Shown here piece by piece: positions 20,211 to 30,311 of a stretch of DNA of 64,000 bases. How positions within the stretch are numbered: position 1 is the stretch's first letter; the number at the start of each line of letters is the position of its first letter. The DNA comes from Platycnemis pennipes (Eukaryota > Arthropoda > Insecta > Odonata > Platycnemididae), in NCBI GenBank assembly GCA_933228895.1, contig OW121854.1, positions 132,413,926 to 132,477,925 on the forward strand. Direction: 5' to 3'. The position numbers and the translations under genes were made by a program. Below the pieces are notes generated by a model that did no database searches, had not been told where the DNA came from, and saw nothing but the letters and a program-made list of their open reading frames with translations.

Positions 20211-20698
20211 TAGGGCGGATCGGAAAATTCGATTTTTCGCGGAGAAATTTGGCCCTCTGGAAAAAGTTGTCAAAGTGACACAAAATGAGGCCAGAAAAAT
20301 TTGGAACCTCTAGGTCAAGCCTAGACCCTCGCGCCGTGACCATTTATGGGGTGGGGCGCTGGAAATAGAAAAAGTCATGTTTTTAAAGCGGTTCCCCATG
20401 GATTTTGCCGAGTTGCGGCCCTTTAGGGCAAAAATTGTACGTATCCATTTGTACGTATCTGCAGCCGTTAACCCACAAATTGTCTATTTTGAGTGCGCGG
20501 CCGCGCATAATTATGCACCGCCCACGCAGCGTCGCGGCGCCTAACGGTCAGAAGGCCTCTCGCGCGCCTCCTGCCGGTAGCCGCGAACGCAGCAAAACTC
20601 ATCACGGATGCGTCTTCCGTCGTTTGTCTCATTAATATTAGATAATTAAACAATTTGCAGGGAATAACAATTACGGAAGCATTATTTGAAATTACTAC
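20211..20698 (+). repeat. Left terminal inverted repeat of the outer transposon
   Basis: It runs from TAGGGCGGATCGG to about GCATTATTTGAAATTA. The reverse complement is found in three pieces at 30,010-30,303, 28,758-28,920 and 21,664-21,695. GGTCAAGCCTAGACCCTCGC and GCGGTTCCCCATGGATTTTG are identical in both arms. Confidence 0.88.
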
Positions 20699-20925
20699 AA
20701 CACACCGTCATCATTCAGGGAGTAAAGAAACACTCCACGATTTTTAGCCTACTTATAATATTATTTTTCAGTATGGAGGAAGAATGCAAAAATAATTAAA
20801 ATAGTTACCAGTGCTCACCACGTTGAGGTACCTGAACTATGAACTCCCCCGCCCAAACATCCATTCATAGAATAGAGGAACGCATTTCCTTTATCAGATC
20901 ATATGCTATCGAAAAAATAAAGTGG

Positions 20926-21618
20926 TCATGTTGTAGTACCAGTCGGTTTATCTGTTTGAATTAATTGAAGACGCCTTTGCCCCGAAGGAGGTTTTGATTG
21001 ATTTTCGTTCCTAATCGTATGAGGAACGTTGAGGTTCAAGTCGGTTGGTTCCTTGTCGGTTGAGTTTTCTCGAGATATAGCGGAAAAAAGTTCTTGATGC
21101 TGAGTTTTTACATCTTCAAGAATGAAAGATTTTGAATCGACGCTCTCCGACGATCCTCTTCTGAGGTTTTTCTTTAATCGTTTCTGAGCCATCCGATCCA
21201 TCGGATACCATCTTTTGTTTTGTCCTTTGATCCCTCAAAAATGCCGTTTCATTTGGGAGAACTTTATCCTCTTTTTAAATTTACACTCGCTAATGCTTTA
21301 GCTCTGACACGCACAAATATCACATAGTTTTTGGGATTCATTGAAAATATATTAATTTTTCTGTCGATTTGGCACCTTTCGTATGCCTGCTTGCATTTTT
21401 CTTAAGCCGTAGTACGTCGTATGGTACCGTATAATCCTTTTAATCACACCATGTTCCGGAATGATTGGAATAGAGGTGCGTCTCCATAGTTCGGACACTT
21501 TTTTCACTTTCAGACTAGTTGATAAACCGTAGACTCCCTTCCTGCGCTTTCGTATCTCAATGCGTCGCGAACATAAAAAAATATATTTTATCACTTCTTT
21601 AAAATTCGGTAACGCCAA
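20926..21618 (-). pseudogene. Unrecognised protein fragments of the outer transposon
   Basis: Two minus-strand frames, 21,352-21,618 (88 codons, ALPNFKEVIKYIFLCSRRIE, VSELWRRTSIPIIPEHGVIK, RIIRYHTTYYGLRK) and 20,926-21,201 (91 codons, hydrophilic), lie between the arms. The first has the look of an N-terminal helical domain with a 'LW.+..IP.....I...I..YH..Y..L' pattern that I associate with transposon-encoded proteins in invertebrates, but I cannot name the family. No catalytic core is visible, so the copy is probably an internally deleted derivative. Confidence 0.45.
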
Positions 21619-22984
21619 TTCGTTTCTGTCGACGAGAAAGGAAAGAAAAATGTAGTATGTAGGGTTATATTAATTTCAAATAATCCTTGCGTAATGGGGG
21701 CGTTTACTCGGAACCGAAATCGCAATTTTGTACACGAAATCGTTAGATGGAAACGAAAAACGAATTTTAGTGAAAAATTAATCTTCTAACCACAACCATT
21801 CACTCATAAATCAAAAATTAAAATAAGCAAAAGGTGACGCCCACCGAAAATGCTGCTGTGATGACATTGACGTCAATTTCCTCCCGTCCCTGACTGCTTT
21901 CAGGGGAGGGGGAAGGGAGTGGAGGGGGGTTCTCGGAAGGTCTGCTCGCTCAGATGCTGTCGAAATCGCTCACATTGGCCGAGTCAGGGCGTCTATTCTG
22001 GTTGTTCTCGGGAGAGCGGATTTATCCCGAGAACTGAAACCGAGGTTGCGTTCGCTGCGTATTCCTATTGTCCGTGATCCCGGCCGTGATAAGCTTCGGC
22101 TGCCTCCGCGCGACGATGACGACATGCCCGATACGTCATCAATTTCCACCAATAGGGAGCCTCCGGGACTTCGCTCCGTCCGAGCGTCCGAGCTCGGGAG
22201 AAGCAGACAAGTGAAGTGAGGAAAACGTGATTGAGGCCTCCAAACAAATCCGTCGCTTCTCGTCAACCGCTGCCTTAAAATAAAAATTCCTTCTCCATTG
22301 ATGCTGTTGTCGTTAACGTAACGATTTGCTATTAATGTCAAGTTGTTTATTTATCAATGATACTGTAGGTAGGTAACGTAATGAATAGACATACAATCTT
22401 CAACGAATCTTAAGATTCGTAAAGTCGTAATTACATATAGAGCTAGCTAGATGTGTGTAACTCTCACGAGAAACTATACATAAACTCAGCCGTAAATCAT
22501 CATCGTTTTACGGTCAGCGCAAGAATAATGAGGAACGAAAAATGAAGTTAGAACATCCGCCCAAATACCTGAGTAACTACTGGCAAAACAGCTTTGAATA
22601 GTTTCAAGTTAACAAAATACAATTATGATAAAAGGGCGATGGAGGGAAACAAGAGGGCAATAACATTCATCAACTTATAAGTGGGTCTCTGGATCGATCA
22701 TTGCAAGATTTCCGTTGAATCCTGAGACCATTTGAGAACGCATTAATATTGCTTGCACGACATTTCAGGCAAACATTACCTGTAATTCCTCGATTGACAC
22801 TAGCGGATGAAATAAATTCTTGCCTGAAATATTCTACTTTGTGACGACATGTAAAGACGTTAAAATTATATACAAATATGCGTGTCCAGCTGCAAAACAA
22901 TCGATCAGCTGAGATATATTGTGTACCCATAAGAATTGTGAAATTAAACATACTATAAACGTGCGCTTTCCATTTAACCAGATT

Positions 22985-23016
22985 GTGCCACAGCAACGCG
23001 TGGCCGGGTCAGCTTG
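22985..23016 (+). repeat. Helitron/Helentron-like 3' tail
   Basis: GCCACAGCAACGCGTGG followed by CCGGGTCAGCTTG is a close match to the terminal motif of Helentron-related repeats. The preceding 600 bp (22,380-22,984) has no recognised coding sequence and may be a non-autonomous Helentron inserted in the 7-kb transposon. Confidence 0.45.
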
Positions 23017-23619
23017 TTTGATATAAATATTGAAACATGGCAGTTTTCACAGATTTTCAGACACAAGAGCAAATGACATTTAACATGGTAAAGCTATTAA
23101 AATTGGAAGAAGCATAGAAAACATAGGTAACTTTGAATTGATATGGGGTTTTGGTTAATTTTGGACTTGTTTGTTGATATATTTACTGAAAACTACCACT
23201 CCACCATTTGTTTTTGTTGCAAAATACCACTTTTTCAATTTCTAATAACAAAAAAGGGACACCAAGTAGCATAGACAGTTTTTCAGAACAACATGCCACA
23301 GTCTCCCCCCTTTGACAAAATATAAACTTGAAGCTGCTTCTAATGGTGTTTCCATAATTTATTTTAATGGTGCATATAAAACCTTAGGCTAACACACCCA
23401 TGTTTCAGGGATTCCATGTAAGGGTGTTGGATGTGAGAATTAAATGTCCTATAAACACATTACTTTCTTTAATATGTCCAGTCAATATACTAGTGATAAT
23501 ACCCCAAGGTTCAATGAGTCTAAATGGCTAACATATCAGTAATAAATGAATTTATGTTGTCATTGCCAGTGGATAAAAAGAGGACACATTTATGAACAAT
23601 GTATACCTTTATTCCATAA

Positions 23620-23735
23620 CCCTGATGATAGCCATTCCAAGCTTTCTCAGCTGCTGTAATGATGCTATCAGATGTAGTGAACTATCTTCCTTGCATTTGG
23701 CACTGGTACTAAAAATAACTTGTCTGTTGAAGGTA
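23620..23735 (-). repeat. Inverted duplicate of a transposase coding segment
   Basis: The minus strand encodes NTFNRQVIFSTSAKCKEDSS and LHLIASLQQL. Nearly the same peptide (NTFNRQVIFSTRAKCKGDST) is encoded on the plus strand at 26,580-26,680. The two stretches are about 90% identical as inverted copies and bracket the transposase relic. Confidence 0.75.
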
Positions 23736-24489
23736 TTTTTCAAAATGTTTTGACCATGTTTGACTTGGCAATTCATAACACCCAATATACCTGTTTTAAA
23801 TGCAGCAGCAAAAAGTTTCTGTTGCATCATGAACATGAGACAGACTGTGTTATCTTCTAATTTACCACTGTGTAGAAAAACTACTTTGCTATAGTGTATA
23901 AACTGTGTGAGCTCGCATGAGTGTGTGTTACCAAAAAATATTTTTGATGGGCCTCTCCATGCTCAGAGACATCAGTATTGTTACTTTCTCACATTCCCAC
24001 TAACCTTACAAATGTCTTCTTACAATGTTACTACACATTAACTCTCAAGTAGAAAGCAGGACATATCACTTTGAGTCAAAATCTTTGACAGTGAATGACA
24101 GAGTTGTTGACAATTGTTTTTATAAAATTAGAGGTCCTATGATGTTGTGAAGATTTTCTGATTGATGTTGGCTGATTTTACACAATGGAGTGCATTGAGG
24201 CCTGCTTTATTGGGAAATACTTGGAAAATTAATGTTACAAGACAACCTACACCCGTGAACTCTTTACTCTCTTCATGATCTTCCGTTGGACATTCTATTA
24301 TGGAGAAGTGGCTTCTTGGCTACCTCCCCTACAGTACCAATTTCACCACATTTACAGGTTTGCCTCCACCACAAGTGTCTTTATTTGGAAATATATGCAT
24401 TCCTCCAGCAGTCATGCTAAAATCCATTTGAAATACACTCAACATCTAACATAAAGAGCTTCGGGGAAATTAGCTTGCAGACAGCAAGA

Positions 24490-26430
24490 AAAATATAAAT
24501 TCGCTGCGGAAAAACTGTGAAGCCTGGACAAAAACTCTGTCCTCGATGTGTTTCCTCTGTTTCTCGATTAGAGGACATGCAAGTTCATGATGCATACTGC
24601 TCACCAAAGAGTATGGAGCATGAAGATAGTTTGGAGTACATTAATTCACGTTTTGTAGGTCTTGGCTGTTCCCCCATCAAAATTTCAAGAGTGAGGAAAT
24701 CAAACCGATCAGGTTAAACCAGGAAAAAATTCAGAAAGTGACTTCACTTTTGGAGGAAAAAGTAAGTTCATGCTAAGATGTACCTCATAATGTTATTCAT
24801 GATTCATATATTGAGGAAAAATGAGATGAATGTCCAGATTTTGCTCTAACATTAGAGGATCTAAAAAATAAATATGCTGAATCAAACTGCGAAAAGCAAT
24901 TGTCAATACTTACTTCGGTACCATCAAGTTGGACTATATCCAAAGCTGTTGAAATATTTAATGTGACTGAATACCAAGTAAAGCAAGCTCGGGAACTAAG
25001 GAAAAGAAAAGGCATACTTCCTGATGATACCCAAAAGGAGGGGAAACAGCTAACTGATGATGTTAAACAAGCTGTATTAAAATTTTATGAAAGTGATGAG
25101 TTCAGCCACATTTGTTCTGGAAAGAAAAATACCATGAGTGTAGTTACTGAAGGGCAGAGAGTGCACGTTCAGAAAATACTACTTTTGTGTAATCTGTCAG
25201 GGTTGTACAGCATTTCTAAGCAACAGTACCCTCATACAAAAGAAGGAGTGTCAATTATGCCCTAAATGGTGTGTAAATATTGGAGCAAGAGGTACCCATT
25301 CCATGAGTGTTTATATGCAGCACCCAAATGTTAAGCTAATGATAGATGCACTTTTTTCAATTAAAATGGGATATAAAGATGCCATAAAGAGTCTTGTTTG
25401 TGATATAGATGATAATCAGTGCATGATGGACAGGTGTAAGCAATGTCCTGGTAAAGAGCAACCGCATGAAATGTTGTGCAGGCATTTAGCTAATGAGTTA
25501 GGAGAAGATATAATTATCATGTAATCTCAGTAGATATAAACAGATCTCACAACACTTGAGAATATTCAGGCGAATACACATGGTTACGTGGACAGGTTTG
25601 TTGAAATGGTTGACCAACTTACCTCTCATCATTTCATCTCTGTATCTCAGGCAAAATTTTTAAGTCAGGGCAAAGAAGAATTGGCTAGAAATGAAATCAT
25701 AATTCTACTTGACTGTGCTGAGAATTTCTCGTTCATTTCATTGTGCAAGATGCAATGCAGGGATTCTTCAAAGACAGTTGCCAGATAACAGTCCATAGTT
25801 TTGTTGTTTATGCTAAAGAAGATAAAGAGTATCTTCTTTGAGCATTTGTGTCATCAGTGATTGCTTGAGCCACAATGCTGCATCAGTACATGTGTTTATC
25901 ATAACAGTGATAACATATATTTAGGAGAAATATCCACACATTACAAATGGAAATATTTAAGCGATGAAGCTGCAAGCCAGTATAAAAACTTCAAAAACAT
26001 TCAAAACTTATGCTTGCTTTCTTCAGACATTGCTTTGTCTGCATAGGGGCATTTTTTTGCAACAAATCAAGGGAGAAGTGTATGTGATGGAATCGGGGCA
26101 ACTGTGAAACGATTAGCTGCCAGAGCTTGCTTACAACGACCCAGTGCACAACATATTTTGACACAATTTAATTCATTGGTGGCCTGATAAAATTACTGTG
26201 GGCATTAATTCATTTTAGGTTTCCTGCAATGACAAAGAGATTTGGAAATCAAAACTGAATAAGCCATTCAAAAATCCTAAAACTATAAAGGGAGCAAGAA
26301 GTCATCACTGCTTTCTTCCAATCAGTTAAAATAAGTTATTTATCAGTCAACTTTCTCTGGCTAAGTTCAGAGTAACAAAAAAGGTAAATATAAATAATTA
26401 TTTCATGCGCCAGGATTATTTGGTATACCG
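24490..26430 (+). pseudogene. Decayed transposase of the 7-kb element (unclassified family)
   Basis: Frames joined across shifts give, in order, CGKTVKPGQKLCPRCVSSVS with CxxC and a later C (24,502-24,610, zinc-binding look), SLEYINSRFVGLGCSPIKI, and ECPDFALTLEDL. Next come AVLKFYESDEFSHICSGKKN, GQRVHVQKILLLCNLSGLY, CPKWCVNIGARGTHSMSVYM and HPNVKLMIDALF. The last blocks are CMMDRCKQCPGKE, LLDCAENFSF (25,720-25,740), SDEAASQYKNFKNIQNLCLL (25,950-26,020), FFATNQGRSVCDGIGATVKR (26,055-26,115) and TIKGARSHHCF. Asp in LLDCAEN and in SDEAASQYKN are candidate metal-binding residues of an RNase H-like core. I recognise this block order from uncharacterised invertebrate proteins but cannot give a superfamily. 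Stops and frameshifts show it is inactive. Confidence 0.65.
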
Positions 26431-26579
26431 AAACATGGAACTGAAATTACAGTTGTGATTGGAAGCATATGGTACTTTAGGTGTATTGTTCAACCACTTG
26501 ATAAGAGCGAAATTGCAGTGAACTTCATGACACCTAATGGAAAGGCAAAGTCAAACATATGGTCGAAACATTTTGATAA

Positions 26580-26690
26580 ATACCTTCAATAGACAAGTTA
26601 TTTTCAGTACTAGAGCCAAATGCAAGGGAGACAGTACACTGCACCTGATAGCATCATTACAGCAGCTGAATAATTATGGAAATCGTAGAT
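26580..26690 (+). repeat. Plus-strand partner of the inverted coding duplicate
   Basis: It is the partner of 23,620-23,735 in opposite orientation and lies just downstream of the transposase relic, probably as its continuation. Confidence 0.7.
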
Positions 26691-27209
26691 TGTGAGTATT
26701 AGACCTTGGTTGAGTTGACATGGCATTGCCTAAGTGCCTACTAAATCACTGCAACGTTAGTAATCAATATTCCATCTTTGCCTGAATTAAGTACTATCGG
26801 CGAATGAATATAAATGAGCCAATGCAAACAACCGTACATTAGATAAAATATTTCATTTATTCAAGCAAAATAAGAAAATTCATGGCAACATATTTTTTTG
26901 AGGAAGATGATTCATCGTAAAAGATGTATATTACAGCATGAATATTTATGGATAGAAGTTTCATTCTCCCAAAGAAGATTATGAACTTTTTCAGTAAGTA
27001 TTTCAACGAAGGTGATTCCATTTATTGTGTCAGCTGTCGCTGTACATATTTAACGAACGCACCTGCACGTCATTCCACCAATGCTGACAACAAAAGGCAA
27101 AAGACCAAGCATAACGTCGCACACGAAAGAAACATTTTACATTATGCGTTTAACTCATTCATAGGCCAACAAAAATTACTGACAAAAAACTGCTAATATG
27201 CAATTAAAA

Positions 27210-27560
27210 CTATATTGATTTATCCTGACGATTTTGGTTCACCTGTGCCAAATACTGCAAGAAACAGCACGAAGGAAGGACCTTTAATAAAAGTATCGTC
27301 ATGTCCCAGCTGATTGTTATTAGCTTAGTTTTCATTAGTCCAATTTGGCACAAATCATAAGTATACTTTTCCACAGAAAACAAAACTGCAGCGTAAGAAA
27401 CTGCACAAAAAGCAATCATCTTACGACTTTTTGTCATTATTTTATCGTTAAAGACATGACACATGCACAAAGGTAAACAATTTGCGAAACTAATCTTATT
27501 GCTATCTATAAAAGATTCTTCGATGCTAACCATCACGTATACTGCACACAGACAAAGCAT
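27210..27560 (-). CDS. Open 116-codon frame, function unknown
   Basis: A minus-strand frame with several hydrophobic stretches inside the 7-kb transposon. I recognise no family. It could be chance in AT-rich DNA; it is listed because it is the longest open frame in the right third of the element and lies next to the subterminal repeats. Confidence 0.15.
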   Translation of the reverse strand: MLCLCAVYVMVSIEESFIDSNKISFANCLPLCMCHVFNDKIMTKSRKMIAFCAVSYAAVLFSVEKYTYDLCQIGLMKTKLITISWDMTILLLKVLPSCCFLQYLAQVNQNRQDKSI

Positions 27561-27601
27561 TTAATTCGATTATCACGAGCCTATTGAAGAAGTGCACACT
27601 T

Positions 27602-28165
27602 TTGTTACGTTGTAAACAAACGTTTGTGTAGGTTGAACCTTCACTTTCTTCGTGAAATTCACGATTTGAACGTGAAGTAGAATCTGCAGCAAAATAAGAG
27701 GTTATTTCAGAAGCACTGTACGTTTTAAGGAAATATTATATGAATACACACTTTAATATAAAAGTGTTCACTTTCTTCGGGTGATTCACTCACACGCAAA
27801 ACGCTGCAACAAATTAAGAGATTACAATACAAGCACTATAAATTTGGGGAAATATACGATGCTAACAAACTTTTGTATGAGTCGAACCTTATCTTCTTAC
27901 GTGGAATTCACTCGTACACAAACACTGGGCAGCAAAATACGAGGTAATTAGCACTGTCAATTTGGGGAAATACATGTATTATTGTATTGTATAAAATGAG
28001 CGTTACTTTCCTTCGAGTAATTCACTCATACACAAACACTACAGCAAAATATGAGGTTATTAAGCACTGTAACTTCTAACAACTGCAACTTCTGAAAATC
28101 TACGACGTAAACAAACATTTGTAAAATTTGAAAGTTCGTTTTCTTCACGGAATCCACTAAAACAC
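27602..28165 (+). repeat. Degenerate tandem repeat array, about 5 units of 90-140 bp
   Basis: Each unit has, in order, CAAAC(A/G)TTTGT, a TTTCTTCGNGGAATTCACTC-like block, CACAAAC.CT, GCAGCAAAATA.GAGGTTATT, and AGCACTGTAA followed by TTTGGGGAAATA. The units start near 27,612, 27,745, 27,860, 27,975 and 28,095. Such subterminal arrays often bind the transposase. Confidence 0.65.
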
Positions 28166-28757
28166 AAGCTCCCAGAGTAAAAAATTCTTCATCGGGTATT
28201 CCTGGTGAACACAGTGATATCAACAGACATGTTCTAACTAAATAAAACTGAACTTTACACACAACACCACCAACATAAACATTAACACTCCCCATATTGG
28301 TCCCGTGATAAACCCGTATCACGGCTACTCATCCCGAGGCTGAAACCTACCTCGGGCAGAATAGGAATACGCCCCTGCAACCTGATTGGTGGAGCCTAAC
28401 CTCGGGAAGGGAGTATCTCCCCTTCGGCGTTCGGGAAGGCAAAGGGAATACCAACGTCTCGGGTTCGGGAGAAACAGGCGAGTTTGGTCGGTTTCGCCGC
28501 AGGTTAGGAGAACGAGAATAGACCCCCAGCCTTTGCGATAAGGCGAAGTAGCTTCGCGGGCTCAGTTGTGATTGGACGAAGTAGATATACGCCAGAGGTT
28601 GCACCACACCCACTTTTCCGAAAGGGTTAAAAACATCAGTTTTTCGCCGCTTATAACTCGGGAAATAATTGTCGGATCAGAAAACGGAAAAATACGGGTC
28701 CTTTTATTTTACAAACTCTATCAGATTCGGCAATAAAAAAATATGGTAAACGACCCC

Positions 28758-28920
28758 ATTGTTATTCCCTGCAAATTGTTTAATTATCTAATATTAATGA
28801 GACAAACGACGGAAGACGCATCCGTGATGAGTTTTGCTGCGTTCGCGGCTACCGGCAGGAGGCGCGCGAGAGGCCTTCTGACCGTTAGGCGCCGCGACGC
28901 TGCGTGGGCGGTGCATAATT
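28758..28920 (-). repeat. Right inverted repeat of outer transposon, inner piece
   Basis: TTGTTATTCCCTGCAAATTG through GCGGTGCATAATT is the reverse complement of 20,508-20,668. It is cut on the left by the 7-kb transposon and on the right by LINE-A. Confidence 0.88.
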
Positions 28921-30009
28921 TGAGGGTTGTCATAGATGGTATCATGTCGGACACAATCGAAGTCACATCGGGAGTTCCCCAGGGTAGCGTAGTAGGTCCG
29001 CTTCTATTTCTTTTATACATAAACGATTTGGGTACCGTAGTTAGTAGTAACCTTAGACTTTTTGCAGACGATGCGGTGGTGTACAGGGGTATATCAAACG
29101 AAGAGGACACGAAATCACTTAGCAAGGATTTAGATGCAATTCAAGAGTGGTGCGACAAATGGCAGTTAGAACTCAACCTTAAAAAGTGTGTAGCTATCAA
29201 TTTTTGGAGGAGGAATAATTCGATAGAGCGATCCTATAGAATTAATAACACGAAGATCGAAAACTTTGAACCCGTAAGATATTTAGGTGTAACAATCACT
29301 AAAGATTTATCGTGGGGAAGACACATAAGGGAAATATGCGGCCGAGCGAAGAGAAAGCTAGGATTTATAAAAAGAGTACTTGGGAAATGTGATGAGAAGA
29401 CAAAAGAGCGATGCTACTTTTCACTAGTTAGGCCCCACCTTGAGTATGCAGCCAGTGTATGGGATCCTAATGAATTAGGTTTGATGAGAGAACTAGACAG
29501 TGTGCAGCGTAGAGCAGCTAGGTTCGTCAAAAGGTGTTGCGATAGGTTGAGTAGTGTATCAGAATTAATACAAGAATTAGGGTGGGAATCATTATCAGAG
29601 CGTAGATTAAAGTTTAGATTAAATCTATTGCAGAAATTTCAATCGGATAGCTTTACTGAAGATGTTAGGCACATATTAAAAACGCCAGCGTATTATGCTC
29701 GGTTAGACCAGATAATTAAGATTAGAGAGATAGATTGTCGTACAGATAGATTCAAAATGGCATTTTTCCCCCGTACTATAAGAGAACAGAATAGGCAGCA
29801 TAGGAAAGGGATAGGTAGGGGAAATATTTTAGAGTATTCTGTAGTGCATGATTCATGTATTAACCCCTCAAATACTATAGATACCAACAATCTAGTTGCA
29901 TGAGACCCTTTAGTTGCTTGCTTGCATGTTAGTAGTGCATGCTTGGTGATCTTCACCCCCTGCCACACACCCTCGCGGTGACTTGCAGGGTATCGTGTAG
30001 ATGTAGATG
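28921..30009 (+). mobile_element. LINE-A (CR1/L2-like), 5'-truncated, young copy
   Basis: The insert lies within the right arm of the outer transposon at GCATAATT/ATG. TAATT occurs on both sides (28,916-28,920 and 30,010-30,014). It starts within the RT gene, carries an open frame to 29,903 and ends with the family 3' tail CCCCTGCCACACACCCTCG, CTTGCAGGGTATCGTG and (TAGATG)n. The open frame without a stop marks it as the youngest LINE-A copy in the window and makes it a good reference for the others. Confidence 0.9.
28924..29903 (+). CDS. LINE-A reverse transcriptase, C-terminal half
   Basis: The frame (open from 28,743, LINE part from 28,921) shows SGVPQGSVVGPLLFLLYIND (RT block with QG), then LRLFADDAVVY with the catalytic Asp pair. 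It continues KWQLELNLKKCVAINFWR, PVRYLGVTITKDLSWGRHI, CYFSLVRPHLEYAASVWDP, LDSVQRRAARFVKR and DCRTDRFKMAFFPRTIR near the end. This is the C-terminal half of a CR1/L2-group LINE polyprotein; endonuclease and the first RT blocks are missing. The first 59 codons of the open frame come from the transposon arm and are not part of the original protein. Confidence 0.88.
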
Positions 30010-30303
30010 TAATTATGCCGCGCACTCAAAATAGACAATTTGTGGGTTAACGGCTGCAGATACGTACAAATGGACGAAATGTTTGCCCTAAAGGTCCGCA
30101 ACTCGGCAAAATCCATGGGGAACCGCTTTAAAAACATGACTTTTTCTATTTCCAGCCCCCCACCCCATAAATGGTCACGGCGCGAGGGTCTAGGCTTGAC
30201 CTAGAGGTTCCAAATTTTTCTGGCCTCATTTTGAGTCACTTTGACAACTTTTTCCAGAGGGCCAAGTTTCTCCGCGAAAATTCGAATTTTCCGATCCGCC
30301 CTA
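30010..30303 (-). repeat. Right inverted repeat of outer transposon, terminal piece
   Basis: Reverse complement of 20,211-20,512, ending CCGATCCGCCCTA at 30,303 next to the duplication GTGCTCAG. Confidence 0.9.
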
Positions 30304-30311
30304 GTGCTCAG
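30304..30311. repeat. Target-site duplication GTGCTCAG, right copy
   Basis: Identical to 20,203-20,210. Confidence 0.9.

Larger units (their letters stand above)
21696..28757. mobile_element. 7.06-kb DNA transposon, ends GGGG(G/T)CGTTTAC, AT target duplication
   Basis: The left end reads GGGGGCGTTTACTCGG and the right end, reversed, GGGGTCGTTTACC. The flanks are AT (21,694-21,695 and 28,758-28,759). The target is known because the element sits in the outer transposon's right arm. The joined flanks CGTA-AT-TGTTATTCCC match the intact left arm, where the same site reads CGTAATTGTTATTCCC on the reverse strand. Thus exactly AT is duplicated. The element carries a decayed transposase at 24.5-26.4 kb, subterminal tandem repeats at 27.6-28.2 kb and a Helitron-type tail at 23.0 kb that may be a further insertion. 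A deleted relative is at 43,975-44,501. Confidence 0.88.
20211..30303. mobile_element. Transposon with about 490-bp inverted ends and 8-bp target duplication (nested stack)
   Basis: Both ends begin TAGGGCGGATCGG reading inward, and the arms are about 93% alike. The flanks are a perfect 8-bp duplication, GTGCTCAG. The right arm is split by a 7.06-kb transposon (21,696-28,757) and a LINE (28,921-30,009). Subtracting these leaves an element of about 1.9 kb with about 0.97 kb between the arms. The size of the duplication fits hAT, P or Mutator-like families; very long arms are most usual in Mutator-like elements, so that class is favoured by structure only. Internal protein fragments (20,926-21,618, minus) do not decide it. 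Confidence 0.88.

Noticed and set aside
19811..20313. Plus-strand frames opposite PLE-2
   Set aside because: They mirror the uninterrupted minus-strand GIY-YIG protein and show no motif of their own.
22670..22996. Minus-strand 108-codon frame next to the Helentron tail as a Rep/helicase piece
   Set aside because: No helicase or replication-initiator motif is visible. Only the terminal motif supports a Helitron link.
27602..28165. CRISPR-like array
   Set aside because: Units are long, degenerate and of unequal length, and have no spacer pattern. The genome is eukaryotic.
20211..30303. One single 10-kb transposon with the transposase at 24.5-26.4 kb as its own gene
   Set aside because: The 21,696-28,757 segment has its own ends and target duplication, interrupts the outer arm, and has a separate deleted relative at 44 kb without the outer arms.
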